DNA of 64,000 bases from Prorocentrum cordatum (Eukaryota > Sar > Dinophyceae > Prorocentrales > Prorocentraceae), in contig CAUYUJ010008158.1 in NCBI GenBank assembly GCA_963575745.1, positions 242,223-306,222 on the forward strand, in the 5' to 3' direction. Of the stretch, positions 42,646 to 54,479 are shown piece after piece. The notes beneath the pieces are model-generated. The model saw nothing but the letters and a program-made list of their open reading frames with translations, was not told where the DNA came from and did no database searches. A program made the position numbers and the translations under genes. How positions within the stretch are numbered: position 1 is the first letter of the stretch; each line of letters starts with the position of its first letter.

Positions 42646-43379
42646 ATGACCCCGCGCCCGCGCCGGCCCGAGGGGGCGAGGGGGCGGTGTGGCGGCACAG
42701 CTCGCGGGTGCCGCTCTGGGGAGCGGCGGCCGCGGCGCGGCGGAGAACAGAGCGGCACCGCTCGCCCTCCCCGCCCGTTCCGTTGGTCGGAGGGGGGAGA
42801 TGCGACACCAACACCACCAGGGGGCCCACCTCCAGCGAGGAGGTCCACGATGCCTCCCCGAGCTGGAGGCTGGGGATGTCTCGAGCGAGAGGGGGTGACC
42901 ACACCACCAGGGAGCCCCCCCATGCTCCTCGCATCTCCTGGCCATGTTGGTGATGGGTTTGCCTTTCCTTGTTCCTAGTTGAGGCGCCCGCTGGCCTGGC
43001 TCCAGGCGCAGCCGAGTGGATGTTCCTGGAGGGTCCCTCGGGGGAAAATCTGCCGACCTCGGCATGAGGACTTTGATTGTGGTTGTGGTCGATTTCGCCC
43101 TTCTGAGAGGTTAAATCGATCGACCACAGCCAGTACTAAGCTGGTTCCCGTGTTCTGACGATGTGTTGGCATTCACAAGACCCCCAAAGATGTGTCCTCG
43201 ATGTGGTTGTGGTCGCTTGCTGTCCCCGCACTGGCCGATCGTTCGTACCTCCCGGATTGGCAATGGGGCCGATGCCAAATTCCGTACGGTCGGAATGTGT
43301 GTGGAAACAAGTGGCACGCGTGTTTTGGTTCTTGCACAGTCAGACAAAGAAGGACGGGGGGAGGAGGACGAGCCACGAA
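42646..43379. other. Unassigned DNA before the G-rich array
   Basis: TCGATCGACCACAGCC at 43115 and TTGTGGTTGTGGTCGATTTC at 43077 form an imperfect inverted pair. No gene recognised. Confidence 0.35.
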
Positions 43380-43579
43380 CCACCAACATGAAGGGTTCCG
43401 CGACCCAGGGGAGCTGCCCTGGGAGGCTCCGGGGAGCCAGGAAGCCAGGGGGGAGGCCAGGGGAAGAGGACGAACCAGGGGAGGAGGACGAACCACGAAC
43501 CACGAAAACAAGTGGCACGCGTGCCCTGGCTCTTGTGCAAAGGAGCTGCGAAGGACTGGAGGCCCAGAGGACCACCACG

Positions 43580-44484
43580 AACCACGACGAAAATAAAGGA
43601 TGTCCGCGGCCCAGGGGGGCTGCCCTGGGAAGCTTGGACGGAGGAAGGCTCCCAAGGGTGGGTGGCGCAGGGGAGCTGGGGCTCAGGCTCAGGGGAGGGG
43701 CCGAGGGGGACGATCCAATAAGAACCACGACGAAAATAAAGGGTTCGGCGGCCCAGGGGGGCTGCCCTGGGAAGCTTGGACGGAAGGGGGTGGTCCCGAG
43801 GGGGGGTGGCCCAGGGGAGCTGGGGCTCAGGCTCAGGGCAGGGGCCGAGGGGGACGATCCACCACGAACCACGAACCACGACGAAAATAAGGATGCCCGC
43901 GGCCCAGGGGGGCTGTCCTGGGAAGCCTGGACGGAGCAAGCCTCCGAAGGGTGGGTGGCCCAGGGGAGCTGGGGCTCAGGCTCAGGGCAGGGGCCGAGGG
44001 GGACGATCCACCACGAACCACGAACCACGACGAAAATAAGGATGCCCGCGGCCCAGGGGGGCTGTCCTGGGAAGCCTGGACGGAGCAAGCCTCCGAAGGG
44101 TGGGTGGCCCAGGGGAGCTGGGGCTCAGGCTCAGGGCAGGGGCCGAGGGGGACGATCCACCACGAACCACGAACCACGACGAAAATAAGGATGCCCGCGG
44201 CCCAGGGGGGCTGTCCTGGGAAGCCTGGACGGAGCAAGCCTCCGAAGGGTGGGTGGCCCAGGGGAGCTGGGGCTCAGGCTCAGGGCAGGGGCCGAGGGGG
44301 ACGATCCACCACGAACCACGAACCACGACGAAAATAAGGATGCCCGCGGCCCAGGGGGGCTGTCCTGGGAAGCCTGGACGGAGCAAGCCTCCGAAGGGTG
44401 GGTGGCCCAGGGGAGCTGGGGCTCAGGCTCAGGGCAGGGGCCGAGGGGGACGATCCACCACGAACCACGAACCACGACGAAAAT
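43580..44484 (+). repeat. 149-bp tandem repeat, about 6 units
   Basis: ACGAAAATAA lies at about 43580, 43731, 43881, 44030, 44179, 44328 and 44477. The last four units are almost identical, with period 149. Each unit contains GCCCAGGGGGGCTG.CCTGG, GAAGC.TGGACGGA, GGGGCTCAGGCTCAGGG and CGATCCACCACGAACCACGA. Confidence 0.97.
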
Positions 44485-44489
44485 AAATA

Positions 44490-46717
44490 TGTCCGAGCTC
44501 TAGAGCACAGCTGTGCAAGAGAATAAAGGATCCGGAGCGAGGGGGGCTGGGGCCAGGGCCAGGGGGGCGGGAGCCAGGGGGGGAGGCCAGGGGCGAGCCA
44601 GAGCCAGGGGGGGAGGGCGAGGACGACGACGAACCATGAACCACGAACCACGAAAACAAGTGGCACGCGTGCCCTGGCTCTTGCACAAAGGAGCTGCTGG
44701 AGACAGGAAGCTTCCGCCTCCTTCCTCCAGGAGTTCACTTTTTGTGGCCAGGGCCAGGGGGGGGAGGCTGGGTCCAGGACACCAGGGCCAGCGGGGCCAG
44801 GGAGGCCAGGACCAGGACCAGTGGCTCCCCTATGAGCCTGGGAAGCCTGGGCGGGGATGGGGCAGGGGGGGGGCAGGGGGACGAACGACACGACACGACA
44901 CGAAAATAAAGGTGTCCGAGGCCCAGAGGGGCTGCCCTGGGGAGCCTGGACGGGAGGCCCAGGGGGGCTGCCCTGGGGAGCCTGGACGGGGGGGGGCAGG
45001 GGGGGGCCAGGGGGACGAACGACACGACACGACACGAAAATAAAGATGTCCGAGCTCTAGAGCACAGCTGTGCAAGAGAATAAAGGGTTCCGTGGCCCAG
45101 GGGGGCTGCCCTGGGAAGCCTGGACGGAGGGGCTCTGGGAAGCCTGGACGGAGGGATCCCAAGAAGTCCCAAGAGCCTCCACGGGGAGGTGGCCCAGAGA
45201 AGCGGGGGGAGGCCCAGGGGGTCCCAAGAAATCCCAAGAGCTTCCACGGGGAGGTGGCCCAGAGAAGCGGGGGGAGGCCCAGGGGGTCCCAAGGGGTCCC
45301 AAGGGGAGGGCCCAGGGGGACGAACGAACGAACGAACGACGACGAAAATAATGGGTTCCGTGGCCCAGGGGGGCTGCCCTGGGAAGCCTGGACGGAGGGG
45401 CCCTGGGAAGCCTGGACGGAGGGGTCCCAAGAAATCCCAAGAGCCTCCACGTGGAGGTGGCCCAGAGAAGCGGGAGGAGGCCCAGGGGATCCACGGGGAG
45501 GTGGCCCAGAGAAGCGGGGGGAGGCCCAGGGGGTCCCAAGGGGTCCCAAGGGGAGGGCCCAGGGGGACGAACGAACGAACGAACGACGACGAAAATAAAG
45601 ATGTCCGAGCTCTAGAGCACAGCTGTGCAAGAGAATAAAGGCTTCGGCGGCCCAGGGGGGCTGTCCTGGGAGGCCCGTGGGCAGGAGGGGTCCAGGGCCC
45701 AGGGAAGCAGGGGCAGGCCAGCGAGTGATCCTGGGAGGCCCGGGGGAGGGGGGGTCCAGGGCCCGAGAGGGCCAGGGAGGACGACGAACCACGAACGAAC
45801 GAACCACGAAAATAAAGGCTTCGGCGGCCCAGGGGGGCTGCCCTGGGAGGCTCGGGGGAAGGAGGGGTCGAGGGCTGAGGGAAGCAGGGGCAGGCCAGCG
45901 GGTGATCCTGGGAGGCCCGGGGGAGGGGGGGGGGGTCCAGGGCCCGAGCGGGCCAGGGAGGACGACGAACCACGAACGAACGAACCCAAGAGAATAACGG
46001 GTCCGCAGCGAGGGGGGCGGGGGCCAGGGCCAGCGGGGCCAGAGCCAAGGGGGGGGGCGAGGGGAAAGCTGGGGCCCAGGCCAGGGGGGCTGATACCAGA
46101 GCCAGGGGGGGGGGGGCGAGGACGACGACGAACCACGAACCACGAACCACGAAGGGCGAGGGGGGCTGAGGCCAGGGCCGAGAGAGCAGAGCACGGGGCG
46201 AGGGGGGCTGAGGCCAGGGCCAGGGGGGCCAGAGCCAGGGGGGGGCGAGGGGAAGCTGGGGCCAGGGCGAGGGGGGCTGAGGCCAAGGCCAAGGAGGCCA
46301 GAGCCAAGAGTGGGGCGAGGGGGGCCAGAGCGAAGGGGAGGGCGAGGGGAAGCTGGGGTCAGGGCCAGGGGGATTGGAGCCGAGGGGGCGAGGGGAAGCT
46401 GGAAGCTGGGGCCAGGGCCAGGGGGGCCAGAGCCAAGGGGGGAAGGGGGGAGGGAGGCGAGGACGACGACGGGGCGAGGGGGGCGGGGGCGCGAGGGGGG
46501 CAAGAGCGAAGGGGGGGGCGCTGAGGCCAGGGACAGGGGGGCCAGAGCCAAGGGGAGGGCGAGGGGAAGCTGGGGTCAGGGCCAGGGGAAGCCGAGGACG
46601 ACCACGAACCACGAACCACGACAATAAAGAGGTCCGAGCTCTAGAGCGCAACTGTGCAAGAGAGTAAAGCGGTCCGAGCTCTAGAACTCTAGAAGACAGC
46701 TGTGCAAGATAATAATG
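44490..46717 (+). repeat. Palindrome motif GAGCTCTAGAGC...ACAGCTGT, 5 copies
   Basis: TCCGAGCTCTAGAGCACAGC then TGTGCAAGAGAATAAAG at 44491, 45048, 45603, 46633 (GCGCAACTGTGC variant) and 46673 (longer variant). It has two short palindromes and ends with AATAAAG. The first three copies are 555-557 bp apart. Confidence 0.9.
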
Positions 46718-47004
46718 TCTGCGTGCAGAGGCCGACAGCAGCTCCTGTGCGTGGTGGACGGGGCTCGTTGTCGGTGCCGCCGCGGGCGCTGTCCGTTTGA
46801 GACAGCAGGCTGCCCTCCCAACAGCGGCCGCAGTCGGTTTGGACCATATCTGTGGTCGGGCATCGTGCTTGCTTTTCCGTGCCCGGTTCGGGCGCCAGAA
46901 GCTGTGCTGGAGGCTGGGCCCAGAGTGGAACATGTCTCGTTTGTTTGTTCATCCCGTGGCGTGTCATGGCGGTCGCCCCCGGGCCGAATCCCTCCCCCCG
47001 CCCT

Positions 47005-47195
47005 GGGCAGCGGTAGCGACGTACGTAGCGGGGGGTGGGCTTTGGAACGCCTCCACCACATGCTGGTGCTGGCGTGCGTGCGTACGATGGCGGCGATCGC
47101 GCAGTGCACTCCCACCTCGACGTGCCCCACCCCGCCCGAGCGTTACCCTTACCCGCCCCCCCCTCCCCTCTTGGGTGAGGACCGTTACCGGAATT
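47005..47195 (+). repeat. Dispersed repeat, copy B (partner 28125)
   Basis: GGGCAGCGGTAGCGACGTAC, GCTGGTGCTGGCGTGCG, GGCGGCGATCGCG, GACGTGCCCCACCCCGCC and GAGCGTTACCCTTACC in the same order as at 28125-28295, and GGACCGTTACC as a fold-back partner. Confidence 0.7.
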
Positions 47196-47900
47196 AGTAA
47201 ACAAAAAAACACCATTTCCTTGGGGGGGCGCGTAATGGGGAGGCGAAAAATGACGGGGCAGCGAGGGCTGCAGAGAAGGGACTTTTCAGGGCCCCTCAAG
47301 GATCACTCTCGGGCCCGAAGAGGCGCTCTCAGAACCCGAGAAGGGCTTCTTTCTCACCCCCATCCATCGCCTCCCCACGACAAGCGACGCCCAGCCATGC
47401 AAGGACCGTTAAAAGCTTGAGAATGAGCCTGAAATGGTGGTGCTGTCGTGCTGTCCCTCTCCCTGCGGGTTTCAAGGCTTGACTGGCCTCGTTCGGGGGA
47501 TGAAAGAGGGGAGCAGGCGCTCGGACATGTTTTGGGCCAGTAAACTGTCCGTTTCGATGGGGCAGCCCCGGTGAAGATCATTGCGTCTCGCATTTCGCGC
47601 GGCGCGCAGCGCGAAGTGCGAAGTGCGAAGTCAGGCGGCTTGGATCGAGTCCCCCGAAATCGGCGGCGAGCTGGGGGGGGGAAATGAAAAGGAGAAGGCC
47701 TTCTCAGAAGGCGGCGCTACTTCTGCGAAGCCCTCTGGCCTGCTGAGAAGTTGCTGTTGTCTTCGGGGAAAGCTCAGGGAACTTCTCGGAGGGACGGGGG
47801 ACTTCCGAGCCCCTGAGAAAGCCCGCCCCCCCTGACTTCCCCCATGGGCTCGCCGCCGATCGGACGATGGAGACGCGCTGCCAACCACCACGAGCGGGGC
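47196..47900. other. Unassigned DNA, no gene seen
   Basis: GCGAAGTGCGAAGTGCGAAG at 47609 is a short tandem repeat. No gene recognised. Confidence 0.4.
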
Positions 47901-50900
47901 CACCCCTGGCGAGGCGGTCACGATGCCTCCGCACGGAGACGGGAGGTCTCCCGAGCAGGGCGCCAGGAAGCAGCGGCACAGCGCCACGAGGAGCCTGTCG
48001 GGGCCTCCAGCAGCGCCGGCAGTCCTTCGGGGGCTGGCAGAACTGCAGGCAACGCGCGCCTCGAAAGGGGTCTGCTCCAGCGGGGGATCTCCGCCCCATA
48101 ATGGGGGGCGGCAGGCCGGGGTGGGCGCGCCAATGTTGTTCGGCGTGGTGTTGCTGTGCATCTCCACGCCGACTGTTGCCGCCTTGGAAGCCCAACCCAT
48201 CGTCGCAGATGTGGGCTTCCCCTTGCCGGCGCTTCTCGCGCGGGCGGTCACTTTAGCGTTTGGCGCTCGGTTTGCGGGGCTCATGGCATGATAGCTCGGG
48301 CCATCCGTCGAGTGCACCAGCGCGGCTTCAGCATCATAGTGAAAGAGAGCGCGACGTTGCGTGAAATGGGGATCGCCGCGCCGCCCGCGGAGGCGACTGT
48401 TTCCAATGAGCTGAATGGTCAATCGTTTTTTCCCAGCAGTCGATCGAGCTTTTCTCTGTGGGCGCCATGCTGTCGAGGGAGGGGGGCGCAGACACATCCT
48501 GGGATCGTCGGCAGCTGGCGGCGGACGGGGGGCGCGGGGGAAGAGGCATGGACATGTTTACAGCAGGCGTGCGAACTGGGAGGCCAAGGCCCGCGCTGTC
48601 GCCAACGGTCCCTGCTTGTTCTTCGCTGCTGCGTGACTGCCAGTCGCGGCGCCCCGCCGATAACAGGTTGCGCGCTGCTGGGGCCTGGGCCAGCGCCTGC
48701 GCGAGGCGTTTCGTGTCAGATTCCGCCCCCGCGAAGATGTTCACGCCTGCAATGTCTGGACGGCTTGCTTATTGGGAGGTCGTTTGGTTGCGAGGGGGGT
48801 CCGAGCTCGCAGACGGCGCGTAAGATCATGCGATTTGGCGTCGGGTGGCGACTCGTTCGGGGCGCCCCAGCCGCACTTTTCCCCGCGGGCCCGGCCCGCC
48901 CGCGGGCGGGCGCGCGCGAGGCCGGCTGGGTCCAGGCGCGTCGCGGCGAGGCTTTGCGTCGCGATGCGCGCGGGGTTGGAGGCGCCGCCCCCCCCGGGGC
49001 CCCCGCCCCCGCGATTCGAACATGTTTGCGATGAGCACCTTCCGCAGTGGGTGGATTTTTTCTCTGATGGGCGCGCAGCGTAGAAGCGCGCCGAACACGA
49101 TCTCATTGGCAAAGCTTGCTGCGCGTGGAATCTGCCCCGATGGAACTGGGGCCTCGCCGTGGCGATCGACGCCGCCAGGCGGGCTAGTTGGCAGAGGGGG
49201 GCAACTGCCTGGGCCATTCTAAGTTGAACTGCCGGGCCAGACGAGGAGGCGCGCCCAATCGAACAGGTCTCGAACGCAGTGCGCGGGGGCCGACGGGCCG
49301 ACGGTCGAACGTCCTCGTGGGTCCGCAGACGCCGGCGCGTTGAATCCGCGCGAGTCCGACTTCGGAAATCGATTCGTCAGTGAGCCGACCCCGTTCTCTC
49401 CGTTTCAGATGTTTGTCAGCATCCGACCTTGTGCCCCTCTCCTCTCTGGCCCCATGGCCTTCCCTCTCCTCCTGTTCCGCTTCGTTTTCTGCCTTCTCTG
49501 CGCAGTCGACGACCGGCCGCTCGCCCCAGCGTTCGCTGATCAAAATTTGGCATGTTGGCGGGGCGCCCCGAGAGGGCGCGGCGTTGGGGGGGGGGGGCCC
49601 TCCGGAGCCCCTGGGCGCCCCCGTAGTGCGGGCGCCGCGTGGCGAACGCGCGGGGGTCGATGCCATGCGTTATTTCGCGATGGGCGCCCCGGCGGATTTT
49701 TCACGCCCCCCCTTGATTGGCGCAATCTGGTCACAACCCCCCAGGATACCCTCGCGCAGTCCGTCGGTGGCTTGGGAATGCCTGACTTCAGCGCCCGGGA
49801 GTTCTTGACGCGCGTGGGGCCCCGGAAGCGAGGTTGGAGAGTTCAGGGTCTCGGGGGGTCTTGCGGCCCGAGTCTCGACGATCCGTTCGCTGCTGAGCTG
49901 GCAGGCAAATCCAATGTAAACGCTCTGTTGGCCATGCTGCGCGATTCCAGCCCCCCCCGAATTGCGGGGGGCGCTGGGCCACGCGTGGAAACGCCCGTTC
50001 CCGCAAGCGCACTTGCAGCCCTCACGCGCGCGAATTAGTCCCACCAGCATCAACGGGGACTGCGGGGCAGCATTTGATGCATGGCCGAGTCTATAAACTC
50101 AATAAGGAATGGGCATCCCTTTCTGCGGCGTCAGGAGTACTGCGCAATGTCATCGAGGATCTTCCCGCGGTCCAAGAGTAGGTTGTAGCGGGTGGCGAGT
50201 GCTTCCATCGCCCGACGGGCGTGACCGACGCCGAGGCTTCGTAGTCGCATGGTCTACAGTATGATCCATAATTTAGTATTGATGGGTTGTGCTTTTCCTT
50301 CGCCGACATGGTTGAGTTGGCGCACATTCAAGAATTGCCCCCCCCCGCTGACGGCAACGAGGTTGGGGAAGCGGGTGCTCGGATGAAAGCCAAAGCTGGA
50401 TTTGGCGTGGACCAGTTAACGCTACTCGGCACTCAACGCTTGCTTTTGCAAGTCGCGCCGCCCCGGCCACCATTCTGGACGTTGTCGGGGCATGCGGTTC
50501 ACGGCCAATTACTTGGCATGCGTCAGGTCGGCGATTGCCTAAAACGGCAGGTGGAGATGGAATCGCAGGTCTCCTCCCCGCCGCGCGCCGCCTCTACGCC
50601 TTCATCCGCGACCCCTGCACCAAGTGCTGGTCTGCGGGCGCGGCCGCGGAGCAGGGCGCGGTGGCGGCGGGGAACGCAGCGCTCGAGGAGGCATTTTCGA
50701 CGGCAGCTGATCTGCAATTAGTTGTCAAACTCCACTTTGGAGTGGCGCATGACTGCGCGCTGCTAGACCTTTAATCGTTCTATGATGCGACTGATTAGAG
50801 TAAGTTGCTCGACGCGGCCATTGGGCTAGGTTTTCCTGGAATTGCGCTGCCGCTAGAAATTCAACGATTCACGGCGCCGAGACAGCAGGCGCAGTTTTGG

Positions 50901-52270
50901 AGCGCGCGCAGTTTTTGTCCAAGCGGCCAGAGACATCATTCAAGGGTCGATGAACGGAGCGACTATTGGGAGGTGCCTTCCGCACTTCGTCTTCGATTGG
51001 CGTTGCACGGCACGGGCGGCCATGCCTCGCATATGTCGCGTTGGTGATTCATACCTAGCTCACTCTGGGTCAAGGACTGCGCTGCGGACGCCGTTGGTTA
51101 GGGATGCTGGTTTCAAATTGTACGAGCGCTGCAGTGTGGGAGGCGTTTGATGCGTGGCCTGGCTCAGGATGCCCGTTTTAACTTGGCCCCCCATAGTGGT
51201 GCCAGTATGCGTGATTCCATGGCCGACGCCAGACATGTCGCGCTGGGTTGGAAAAGGAGAGTTGATGCAGGCGCGCCGCTGGGGCTACGCAGAGAGAACG
51301 CTCGAGGAAGTCAGCAGCTAGCAATGGGGAGCTACGTCTGGGTGCCTACGCATTCAAGGGCAATGCAGAGACCGAGAAGGTCGAGGTCGCAAGGCCGTAA
51401 GTTGCTGCTGCTGCGCGCGCGTCACACCTGCGGAGATTTCTGGTGGCGACTACAGCAGGAGCACATCAGCGTGGGCGGTGCCTGAAGAAGTCGCTCGACT
51501 TGCGTGCGCGCCAACGAGACCTAGGAGTTTGTTGACCGCTGCTTTTCCTGTGTCAATGGATTGGGACCTGGAGCGAGCATCTCAACGCGCGCGCGCTGAT
51601 GCGCGCGGAAGTCGGGGCGGTATGGTCGAGCGCGTCCAAGACATGCAGGTGCAGCGACGATTCGTGTGCGTCATGGGTCAGTTCCCGCAACGAGCACCTT
51701 CCATTCGAACGCAGGGTGGGCCCTGAGTCGCCGTCGCGCTGGCGTCTTTCATGCGAGTTTGCGCTTGAACTTGTCGGCTGGGCCTACCCCGGCGAGAATA
51801 TCGATCGGAGGTTGGTCGACGCATCGGGGCAGCGAGGTTGCGTCGTGGAGTCTTTGTGTTCGACGCTCACCGTGAGTCTCTCATGAACTTGCTCGATCGA
51901 CTACGCGAGGGCCCTCGCGGCGATGGGCGCAGAGGGGGCGTTGGGCGATGGGCGCAAGGGGCCGTTGGGCGAGGGCGAGAAAGCGCGCCGTCGGTCGGCG
52001 TTCCGCCGACGCTTGCCTAGGGCGCAAGCAGGCCCCTGAGGGCGCTCGTCGTCGATGGTATCTCTGCGGCGCGACCAGGGGGCCGACTGCTATCGCGGAC
52101 TCAGAATCACTAGCGCCCGCAGCGCTGGCGCAGGTGGGCGCGGCAGCTGGCTTTGGCGTTGCAGTGTGACCCCGCCCCGCGCGACCGCGACGCAGTGGGC
52201 TGGAGTTGATCTGGCCGGGCCGATTGTCGAGGCAGGGCGTTTGGGGGTGGGCGCGCTCGGCGAGCCCCCC
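47901..52270 (+). other. Probable body of a decayed LINE (weak)
   Basis: Continuous high-GC DNA without satellites, placed directly upstream of a plus-strand RNase H remnant. Many frames are open for 60-290 codons. A few peptides, such as RDCQSRRP at 48640 and VGGLGMPDFSAREFLT at 49767, have the look of reverse-transcriptase-region text, but I cannot place the YxDD motif or the endonuclease. The assignment rests mainly on the downstream RNase H. Confidence 0.35.
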
Positions 52271-52277
52271 TCTGGCG

Positions 52278-53046
52278 TTCAGCGACGCGTCTGGTGGAGT
52301 AGACAGCCGGCGCGAGTCGCAGAGCAGAGTCGGCCCCGGCATCCTCGTCGCGTCAGATCCCGTCGCCCGTCGCCATGACCGTCGGGCCTGCGATCGCTGG
52401 ACGTCTCGCAGGCAATGTTCAGACTTTGCCGCGGGGCGAGCTGCGGTGCTTGAAGATCGCCATGAAGCTTCTTAGATGGCCCGACGGCGTATGTCCCAGA
52501 TGATGAGCATGCCTGCCGAGAGGCATTCGCGTCAGCGTCGCGGGCGTTTTTTTTTTTCTCTCCCTTCTGGTCTGAGATTGGATCTCTGCTTGCCACCAGG
52601 GGCCTGGCGGGGCTGCTGCGACCCAGGTGCCGTGGTATTTTGCTGCCGAAGGTGCTTGTGCAAAGAATATACCACCGCGGCTCTTTCGCGGGAGCGAAGT
52701 GGCTGGCGCCGCTGCCGACGGCGCCGCTGAGCGTAGCAGGGCGCCCGAGAGCGCTGGAGCTAGGATCGCAGGGGCGCAGGGACGGGCTGCTCTGATTAGA
52801 CGGGAGCTGATCAGAACTACCTTGGGGGCCACGGCTGGCGAGCGTGAGGATGCCAATGCCAGTGCGCTTCTGAAAGGCGATCGTGCCTCGCAGGGCCCTG
52901 CCCCGCCCCCGCCCCCACCGTCTGCCGCAGCTAAATGTATTTCGGCCCGTGCGCATCGCGAGCGTGGGTTTAAGTGCACCGCGCGTCATAGCCGCGGCAC
53001 CAAAGGTGCTCTCCAGGAGTGGCTTAGTTTTCCCTGCGTTCCCTGA
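52278..53046 (+). pseudogene. LINE-type RNase H and C-terminal domain remnant
   Basis: 52278-52365 reads FSDASGGVDSRR and VGPGILVAS, the first RNase H strand with the catalytic Asp. 52375-52502 in another frame reads AGRLAGNVQTLPRGELRCLK, the Q(T)xPRxEL helix with the catalytic Glu, and stops. 52690-52790 reads GSEVAGAAADGAAERSR, matching the GNE.AD.AA...AE end of RNase H in non-LTR elements. 52930-53046 (AAKCISARAHRE, FKCTARHS, ALQEWLSFPCVP) resembles the short Cys-containing tail of such proteins. At least three frame changes make it non-functional. Confidence 0.65.
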
Positions 53047-53518
53047 AGGACGGTTGATTATGCAGTCAGTCGGGAGCCGTCACGGCGAAAATTGCATTTA
53101 GCTCGGGGGTGTGCTCACGAATCTCACCAATTGTCGTTTCATCAGCCAGTCGGGGTCTGGATCAGTGGGGCTTGCGATTTCTTCGGCACGGCAAATCTAC
53201 AAGCGGGGCTCAGGCTAGAGCGTATCAGTTCCCAGTGCCAGTGGCACTAGGAACTCCCACGCGGATCAGTTCCATCGAGGATTGGCCCCCAAGTTTTTAA
53301 TTGCAGCCGAACGGGTTGCAATGGGGAGGTCTAAAAGGGCAGTGCTTTCTTTCATTGGCATCGTCATTATACGATTACGCTTGTTACGCCTAAGTAGGCC
53401 CATTCTTCCCATGGCGTTAGTTTTCTCTCTCTGCCCGCGGACGCGTGCCGCAGCGGAATTGCAATCCACGCGAGGACCCCATCGTGTTATGCGCAATCGG
53501 ACAGAGGCAGTTGCGAGC
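53047..53518. other. Unassigned DNA, no gene seen
   Basis: AGTTCCCAGTGCCAGTGGCACTAGGAACT at 53228 contains the palindromic core GTGCCAGTGGCAC. Possibly the 3' flank of the LINE remnant. No poly(A) tail is visible. Confidence 0.4.
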
Positions 53519-53600
53519 ATTGGAGGAGAAGGAGGAGGAGGAAGAGGAGGAGGAGGAGGAAGAAAAGCTGGGTGAGCAGGAGGATGAGCAGGAGGAAAAG
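53519..53600 (+). repeat. GGA microsatellite
   Basis: GGAGGA with GAA interruptions. Confidence 0.85.
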
Positions 53601-54235
53601 GATGTGGGAGGGGCAGGGAGCGGACGAGCATCAGTAGCAATAGCTGTAATGAACTTAGCGGGAGGAACAGGAGGGCCACGGGAAGGAGGATGCGGGGGAA
53701 TGAGGGGGGCGATACCGACGAAAAGACTTCAGATCCACGAGAGCGGTTCGCTTCGGGGCGAGGGCGCCATTCTGAACGACGGGAGCAACGCGCCGATCCT
53801 ACAGTGAAGCCAGCGCTGCAGCGTCCATATTGAAGGACCGATCGCGAACACATGGTAGACAACCATACGAAACACAATTCTGTTGATGCAAGACATTCAC
53901 GGAAACCGACGGGTATCTTCCGGAGGGGGTCATGGGAGAGAGGAGGGTAGTATTCAGAATGCGACACTGTGGAAGGCGAGTCGAACCGGCTCAGAGGAAG
54001 GAAAAAAGGGGAGAGGGAATGTCCCGTTCCGTTCGCCCCGTCTACGTGTGCATGCGGGGACTATGCCTGATTTTTCGTTGGTTCTACGGGCGGCCCCGTG
54101 CATTCGCGACCGAAGCGGATCCGCGATCCGCTTCTCCTCTCACTCCCTCCCTTTAGCTTTCCATCTGCACCCATTTCCCCGAAGGACGGCGGGGTTTGGC
54201 AGGGAGGGAAGGGAACCGCTGGAGCAGCCTCTCCC
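53601..54235. other. Unassigned DNA, no gene seen
   Basis: ATTCGCGACCGAAGCGGATCCGCGATCCGC at about 54102 has the palindrome GCGGATCCGC. No gene recognised. Confidence 0.35.
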
Positions 54236-54239
54236 ACCT

Positions 54240-54400
54240 CGGGCCTCTCTTTCCCTTTGTCTGTTTCTGCCTCTATAGTTGTCTCTCCCTCTCTCTCTCT
54301 GTTTCTTTCTGCTGTTGTTATGTCTCTCTTTCTCTCTTTCTCTATTGTTCTGGCTGTCTTTTTGTTTGCTTTTCTGTATATGTATTCCTCTTCCTGTATT
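54240..54400 (+). repeat. Degenerate CT-rich tract
   Basis: TCTCTCCCTCTCTCTCTGTT and related words over about 160 bp. Confidence 0.8.
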
Positions 54401-54479
54401 TTTATAAGCCCGGGCGGGGGGAAAACCCGTCCCCCCCCCCAAAACCGGACTCCCGGGACCTGGGGCTTTGGGGCCCTCC

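Larger units (their letters stand above)
43380..46720 (+). repeat. G-rich satellite block
   Basis: About 3.3 kb where the plus strand is built from GGGGGGCTG, CCAGGG, CCACGAACCACGA and GAAAATAAA words. It holds the 149-bp array, two about 555-bp higher-order units and, at 46.0-46.6 kb, irregular GGGGCCAGGGCGAGGGGGGC repeats. Open frames on both strands (Pro/Leu-rich on minus) are by-products of the composition. Confidence 0.9.

Noticed and set aside
44735-46933. 732- and 573-codon Pro/Leu-rich minus-strand frames
   Set aside because: They are produced by the G-rich satellite. Codons repeat with the DNA repeat and no domain is present.
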